Position numbers and translations under genes: made by a program. Below are positions 57,640-64,000 of a stretch of 64,000 nt of DNA, piece by piece; the stretch's first letter is position 1; each line of letters opens with the position of its first letter. The notes beneath the pieces are model-generated. The model made no database searches, was not told the DNA's origin, and worked only from the letters and a program-made list of their open reading frames with translations. Location of the stretch: contig SNVD02013892.1 of the NCBI GenBank assembly GCA_013180625.2, positions 558,001 to 622,000 of the forward strand. Reading direction: 5' to 3'. The stretch is from Boswellia sacra. Lineage: Eukaryota; Streptophyta; Magnoliopsida; Sapindales; Burseraceae.

Positions 57640-58810
57640 GGGAAATTAAACGATTCCCTAGTTTTGATCGAACAAATTTTACCCCCCACTTTTGGAATAG
57701 TGACATGAAGACCCCCTGATTCCATTTGCTGTTAAGAAATCTGTTACATAAAACAGAAATCTTCTGTGTAAAGCCATATTCACCCATTTAAAATAACATA
57801 AATAAAAAACAAAAAAGCTTATTGATAATTAAATAAAAAATAAATATCATAAAATAAGTAAATTAAAAATTTTTTCCAATTTTTTGCAATAAACCGTAAA
57901 CTTTTTTCATAGAAATTTTGTGTAGATATTCACCAATCATGTTTACATTCAATTCAATCATCAATATTCAATAAACACTTACAAACTCATAACAAAAATT
58001 TACTCATAACCAAAAAAAAAAAAAATCTAAAAAAATTACAAATTTAAAAGATTAAGAAAAAAACAAAAATTTTATCATACAAGAGTTCTTCCAAATCTCG
58101 TAATACCAAAACCCATCTTCCAACTCACTCTAAACTCTTCCAAAACATCATCTATCTTTTCCTCTGTTCAACACATACGGCCAAAACAAGAATACTCATG
58201 TTCGCCGCAGTCAGCAGTGGTTTCACTCTAACCGGTTTATGTGAGTCTTTGTCCCCATCAAACCCATCAATAAAAAATCCCACTTCGTCTCTCACTTAAA
58301 TCAACAACATCAAAACACCAACAACGGCAATGCAACCATCTTTGGAACCAACGACTTCTTTGCTTTTTCTTTATTATGTTCTTGGGTTAACTCGAATCCA
58401 AATCTTCAGAGAAATCAAAGGACTTGATGGCGAAGGAGGGTTAGAGAGTGGAGAGGTGGAGAGGCACCGACTTTTTGTTGGAGAAGAGCTTGTCGGCAGC
58501 TGCCTTCTCAGAATCCAAATTCTAGATTTTAGTTCGGGTTAGGGCCTGCCGTAAGGAAGAAATTGGGAATGCGAAACAAAATGGTAGGACGAAGATTGGG
58601 GGAGAGAGGAGAGATGGCAGAAGAGAGAAAAGAAGATGAAGATCTGATGGATGACGACATGGCTTCTGGTTTTTTCTTTTTTATCAATTTCTATTTCATT
58701 TATTAACTTTTATTAGTTTTCGTATTATTTTCATTTCATTCGCAAAATGACCGAATTACCTTAACGTCACTAACAGCGGGTGGAAATATAAGGGGCCGCC
58801 TGGTATGTTT
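57640..58810. repeat. Possible ~1.2-kb TIR element, diverged
   Basis: The left side has AAATTAAACGATTCCC, then ACCCCCTGATTCCATTTGCTG and a GTTAAGAAATCTGTT run. In reverse complement the right side reads AAATTAAACCCTTATTTC, then GGCCCCTTATATTTCCACCC and a GCTGTTAGTGACGTTAA run. The order is conserved but identity is modest. The interior (57,780-58,560) is AT-rich and then mixed, with no supported gene. The ends are approximate. Confidence 0.4.
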
Positions 58811-60868
58811 GAAATAAGGGTTTAATTTTATGAAAATAAGATTCACGCTATTTAGAAAGTAGAGTATGAGAATATGATATCTAAGGAAGTTATCTTATTT
58901 TTTTCTAAGAAAGTTAAATTATTATGTTTGATTAATCCTATAAATCTTGTCATTGAATTTTATGAGAATCAGGTTATTGTAATTAAATTATGTATAAAAA
59001 TATACTAATTTTATTTAATATATTAGTAAACTTAATAATTAAGATTTTTTTAATATATCAAAAATATTTATTTTATTTTTCATATTTTGATATAAATTAT
59101 TAAAATTTAATACGAAAATTTGAAGATTTTTTAATGTAATCATTTTAAAGATTTTTAAATTTATTATATATAATCATAAAAAGTAAAATCTATTGTTGTA
59201 CATACGTGTCTTTTTTCCCAAACTCGTCACTCTCTCCTTTTTTATTTTTTTTCCTCTCTTCTTCCTCGTCTTTTTCTTTTTTTCTCATTTTTCTTTTTCG
59301 CTTCTCACCGCCATCACCACGCCTCAGTTAGCGGGCCACCTTCTTTTTGTCCTTAATCGGCAAGTCACTAAGTTTAGGATTTCTTAAATTTGGGCCTGTC
59401 TTTGTGTAGATTGGTTGGAGCCTTAAAAGTCAAATCCCTAACCTCCTCCAAATTACAGTGGCTGGTGATGGCAGAGAGCTTTGTTGCTGTGTGAATGGCA
59501 GTAGCTGCGTGCGAGTGGATGGCAGCGGCGACGTTTTTTTGATTATTTTTTGACTGCATTATGGATTGTGGTGGTGGTGGCCGTTGGTGGTGTGTGCTGC
59601 TACAGTGAGCGGTGTACTTGGGTGGTTCTGCGATTTGATTGATTGTAATTTTGTTAATTGTGATTTTGTTAGTTACGGTGGTGATTGTGCAGTGGTCGTG
59701 CGATTCTGATGATGAGATGGGCTTGGTGGTGTGGGTGTAAGATGTCGGATAATGTGAAAGTCAAAGGATGAAAGGGTTCACATTATCCGCTATTCATTGA
59801 GATTTGAAACCGTGGAAAAGACAGATTCTCGAATATAAAGAGATATTAAGTAAATCAAACAATGAGTTGGCTTCACTTTTCTAGTCCTACGCGGACGACC
59901 CCCGTACAAATACTCCCTAAGGGTTTCCATGTTACTATTCCAAAAATAGGGGCAAAGGTCACTGTAGCCAAAATTAAGGGTCCCTAAATTTGAAATAAAA
60001 GTTGTCAGGTAAGTGTAACTCAAGAGCAAAAGAGTAGATGAAAGCAGGCATCCAATAGCGAAGAATCACTAATCTACTTTTAGGTTAACCAAAAAAAATA
60101 AAAATCAAATGCATAGAAAAATTTAGTCAAATCTTATTATTATTTTTTAATTATGGGTCAATGGTCTCCACGTAAAGAACGTGAAAACAAACAGGTAAGC
60201 CAATGATCAAAGAATCCATGGTTCCTATGAGCCTTTGCATAATAACAGTTTGGTTAAGTAATTAAAAAAGCATTATACTTTTCAACATAGTCTCTTAAAT
60301 TTAGTTATTTCTTTTAACGTTCTGTTCTGTTTTAGGGTGATTGGCTAACTAATTGTCCACTAACTCTTACGGTCTCACCTGCCCCAAACTCCAACTTGAT
60401 CATTGTCACAATTATGTCTCTAAAAATTTATTTCATTTTTATTTTAATTATTAATACGTGTATAAGACAAATTAAGGTAATATACTTATTTAGGCACTAC
60501 CTCATAAAATCTCGGCGTTTGATATGGTGGAATAATAGAGAATTCAAAATTAGCAAGATAACATTAATTAATTCCAAGAGTTTACCGTTTATGTATCATG
60601 ATTTATAATAATGATGATGAATTTGTTAATGCACATCTGGTTAATTGGGTGAAGATAAGAAGCAAAATCTCAGCTGTGATTTCCATGCTAACATTGAAGT
60701 CAAGAAAGTTTAGGAGTCAAAATAAACCAGGATATATATCTAATAAAATAAAAGCAGTATTTCTCGGTTGCTCCACTCTAATTTGTGGTTTATTTTTATT
60801 CTTATATAGAAGGATGTTACTAATTTTCACTGAAAAAGTTAGCCCGGGAAAGGGAATAACCGGACGGT
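58811..60868. other. Intergenic DNA upstream of the lipase gene
   Basis: AT-rich to about 59,180, then mixed sequence. Short open frames (59,193-59,387 and 60,598-60,993) lack family features. The last few hundred bases are the likely lipase promoter. Confidence 0.5.
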
Positions 60869-63021
60869 ATGGCTCGAGAGGGCTTGTTGAGCATCTGTTT
60901 TCTAATTCTTTTAAAGCTCCTGGTCCATCGAGCACATGGCTCCAGCCGCGGTTTATACGATATTGCTCCTCCACCCCTGGCTTCCACTCCTGATGATCAT
61001 CAAGAGATTGGTTTATGTAATTCTTCGGTGATTAAACATGGTTACAAATGCGAGGAGAATTACGTAAGAGCTCATGCATATTAGTTCAATTAATATGTAA
61101 ACACATGTATAATTGATAGCATAATGTTGCATCGATGAAAGGAAATTTAACGCTGTCCTGTGTGTATACATGCAATTAATGGTGTTTTTTTCAGGTGACA
61201 ACCGAAGATGGGTATATACTTAACATGCAAAGAATTCCGGAAGGACGTATTCCCAATGGAAAGAATAAGAAGCAGCCTGTCTTAATACAACATGGAATCC
61301 TGGTGGTAAGTTAATTTGCTAATTAATGAAGCAATCAAATATAAATTATTTCATAGTTTATATTATGCTGTGATTTATGGGTTTCTGCTGTTTTGTTGTG
61401 AGTGAATTCAGGATGGGTTGACATGGCTTGCAAATCAACCAGAACAAAATCTACCATTTATTTTGGCTGATAACGGCTTTGATGTGTGGATTTCTAACAC
61501 AAGAGGGACCAGATTTAGCCGACGACATACCTCACTTGACCCCGATAACAAGGTTTTGTTTATTTATTATCTGTTTTGTCATTAATGTTTCTCATTTTCA
61601 CTCAACGAATCATTTTGATTATTGTTAAAATTAATAAATATTTGCTTATAACTCTTACGTTGGTAACATCTGAATTGCAGCTGTAATTTGTATAATATAT
61701 TTCCTTTCCCCACTGTTCATGTTCATGGTTGTCTTCTCATCATGTCATATATGGCAGGATTACTGGAATTGGTCATGGGATGAACTGGCCGCTTATGATC
61801 TACCAGCTTTTATCTACTATATATACGACAAAACAGGGCAGAAAGTTAATTACGTTGGCCATTCATTGGTGAGAGAGCATGCGCATATACAACATTAATT
61901 TACAAGAATTTGACAAATATATATAAAATTAAATGATACTGAACACCTGAGTCTGCAAATTGATTAATTAAACATAAGTAAGAACAAACTAAACACAAAA
62001 ATAAAGAGTTGATTATTACATAGATATGATGTATACTCAATCTAGACGTAACATTGGGTAGCATGCATGGTAATTTAACAGGGAACTCTTACAGCTTTGG
62101 CAGCCCTCTCTGGAGGGTTACTGCAGGACAAGTTGAAATCAGCAGTCTTGTTAACTCCCATTGCTTACATGAGCCACATTAAAACTCCTCTTGTTAATGT
62201 TGCTGCCAAAGCTTTTCTTGGAGAGGTGATATAATTTAATTTATTGTTTCATTATTTAATTATTCTCAAATTAATGCTTCCTATATATATATTATAAAGC
62301 TTTCAATTGGTTGCACACAGATCGTTAACCTTATGGGCATGCCAGAGTTTAAGCCAAAAGGGTAAGAATCAATTTTTTATTTGCAAAGTTTTTTCCCATT
62401 AATTATTAATTGATTAGTACAATGTGATGCTGATTATGTAGGAGAGCTGTGGAGATGTTTCTGAGGTCACTTTGTGCTGATAACGAGGTTAATTGCTATG
62501 ACTTTGTAACCGCACTTAGTGGCGAAAATTGTTGTCTCAATTCCTCCACCATCGATCTTATCCTTGATAATGAGCCTCAACCGACATCAACCAAAAATCT
62601 GGTACACTTAGCTCAGAGTAAGTCGTCTCCCATCTTTGCATGCATGCATGCACTTGATAATTGATCACCTAACAAATGAAAAAAATTATTTGCAGTTATT
62701 CGACATAACGTAATTGCAAAATACGATGAGGGATTATGGAACAATCTGCGCAAGTACTGGAAAATGCAGCCGCCAGCTTATGACATGTCGAAAATTTCCC
62801 CTGAGCTTCCTCTCTATTTGAGCTATGGAGGGAAAGATGCGCTCTCCGATGGTAAAGATATGGATTATTTAGTTGACATCCTTAGCAAATCTCGTGGTGG
62901 TGATGAAAAGAAGCTCAAAGTTCAGTACGTGGAGAATTATGGACATTTGGATTTCATAATGGCTGTAAATGCCAAGGATATTGTTTATAATGAGATTGTA
63001 TCATTCTTCAAAACTCAATAA
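60869..63021 (+). CDS. Acid-lipase family triacylglycerol lipase, secreted (8 exons)
   Basis: Exons: 60869-61063, 61195-61305, 61412-61552, 61758-61868, 62082-62225, 62321-62361, 62442-62617, 62696-63021 (1245 nt, 414 residues). A signal peptide (about residues 5-23) is followed by the lid-family region C-x-x-x-x-x-x-x-G-Y-x-C-E and an alpha/beta hydrolase core. The nucleophile elbow G-H-S-L-G gives Ser185. By alignment with gastric lipase motifs, Asp354 (G-G-K-D-A-L) and His390 (G-H-L-D-F) complete the triad. An intron lies inside the elbow between Leu186 and the next Gly. Relatives include Arabidopsis MPL1 and LIP1, which hydrolyse acyl esters at the cell surface or vacuole. The substrate of this copy is not known. 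Confidence 0.92.
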
Positions 63022-63651
63022 TGATTAATTATGTCCTTCCCTCCTCTCAATCTCATGGCCCCATGGCCCATGCCCTACAATTTCTCCCATACATTTGGGA
63101 GAGTAGCGGAGCTCAAAGAAGTGAAAAATTAATGTTAACTAGATGAGGTGTTAATTAGAAGATGGATAAGATACAAACACATAAGCAAAGATATTTTATA
63201 TTTTGATATATGTCAATTATTTTTAGCATCAATTTTTATATAAAGAAATTGTAACTTAGAATATTGTTAATAAATAAAAAGATAAAAACAAATGATTATT
63301 GAAAACCATATAGTAATAGATAAGTGGACTTGGAGCATTGGTTTGGTTTGGCTTCCATAGAAGTGGATTCTGTGGGCAAGGACGGTAGAGGGATGGATAA
63401 TCATGTTATTACTATTGTTTCATATAGAAATTAAGAGCAAGAACATAAAAAACGACGTCACACAGCACCACAGTCCGGAGCCAAAAAGCCAAAACAAAAA
63501 TAAAAAATAAAATTTGCTTTGCTTTCTGCTTCATCGCCCACCCATCCACCACAAGTACCGAGAGTCACAGTGGGACCCACTCGCTTCTGATATCAGCACA
63601 GCACCATCTTCTTGTTAGTGTTGTTGTGAGAAGGACGAAAGAGAGAGCAGA
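63022..63651. other. Lipase 3' region and sulfite oxidase promoter
   Basis: No gene seen. GA-rich leader sequence lies just before the ATG at 63652 (AGAGAGAGCAGA). Confidence 0.55.
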
Positions 63652-64000
63652 ATGCCGGGACTCACAGCACCTTCTGATTACTCTCAAGAACCGCCTCGTC
63701 ACCCCATCCTTCAAATCAATTCCAAGGTCAGATTTTTCCTTTTACATTCTCTTTTGTGTCCACAATCATTTAAAAATTGCCTTTGGTTATTCAGGAACCA
63801 TTCAATGCTGAGCCGCCCCGCTCCGCCCTGATTTCCTCTTATGTCACTCCCGTCGACCTTTTTTACAAAAGAAATCACGGCCCAATCCCTATTGTGGATG
63901 ATGTTCAAAAGTAGTTTTCTTACTCAAATGATTTCTGCTTTCATTTTTTTTTCATTGCCTAAATTTTGTTTTAATGTTTTCGTTTCCATGCTGCAGATAT
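63652..64000 (+). CDS. SOX: Sulfite oxidase, 5' exons (partial)
   Basis: Exon 1 is 63652-63726, exon 2 is 63795-63910, and exon 3 starts at 63997 and leaves the window. The first ~65 residues contain S-Q-E-P-P-R-H-P, E-P-F-N-A-E-P-P-R-S-A-L and T-P-V-D-L-F-Y-K-R-N-H-G-P-I-P, the conserved start of plant sulfite oxidase. This is the peroxisomal molybdenum-cofactor enzyme that oxidises sulfite to sulfate with O2. The Mo-binding cysteine and the C-terminal peroxisome signal lie outside. As in other plant forms, no heme domain or mitochondrial presequence precedes the motif. Phases are consistent (0, then 2). Confidence 0.93.

Noticed and set aside
60598..60993. 131-codon frame overlapping the lipase start
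   Set aside because: It overlaps the lipase signal peptide in another frame and has no family features.

Overview
The window is plant nuclear DNA. It has intron-rich genes with GT-AG splicing, AT-rich spacers, a Ty1/copia retrotransposon and several terminal-inverted-repeat DNA elements. The gene set points to a eudicot, and from the gene and repeat style I would guess a rosid such as Citrus, which the sequence alone does not prove. Exon structures below were built by hand from splice sites, reading-frame phase and protein continuity. All full gene models close in frame.

Bases 1-17,400 are mostly repeats. There is the 3' part of a decayed copia element (1-4,940), a pair of inverted arms (about 6,165-7,055), and a 4.2-kb non-autonomous hAT-like element (7,375-11,580) whose interior is five tandem copies of an ~809-bp satellite-like unit. 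A diverged segmental duplication follows (about 12.2-14.4 kb and 16.0-17.1 kb). One of its copies carries a 1.13-kb TIR element and the other supplies the empty site. Three decayed fragments of a fasciclin gene lie upstream of the intact copy at 17,440-18,516.

Bases 17,400-33,200 hold genes: the fasciclin-like protein (+), a 13-exon membrane protein with a large extracellular part (-), a YrdC/Sua5-family protein (-) and TOM20 (-). Bases 33,200-52,000 hold the N-rich/DCD-domain protein (+), ENY2 (-) and a plastid M48 metallopeptidase (+). ENY2 and M48 are divergent, and a 3.1-kb foldback Mutator-like element sits between them. Bases 53,600-64,000 hold a DUF642 protein (-), a PPR protein (-), an acid-lipase family enzyme (+) and the first exons of sulfite oxidase (+), which runs off the window.

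The genes are ordinary housekeeping and cell-wall genes, not a pathway. From memory, the order TOM20, DCD protein, ENY2, M48 matches neighbouring Arabidopsis chromosome 3 genes, and YrdC plus sulfite oxidase matches another adjacent pair, so this looks like an ancient collinear block. The most unusual content is in the mobile DNA: the satellite-filled hAT-like element, and the foldback MULE with two opposed copies of a truncated transposase start, an architecture like that of maize Mu killer. The two elements share an unusual CpG-rich motif, CGAGTGTCGG.
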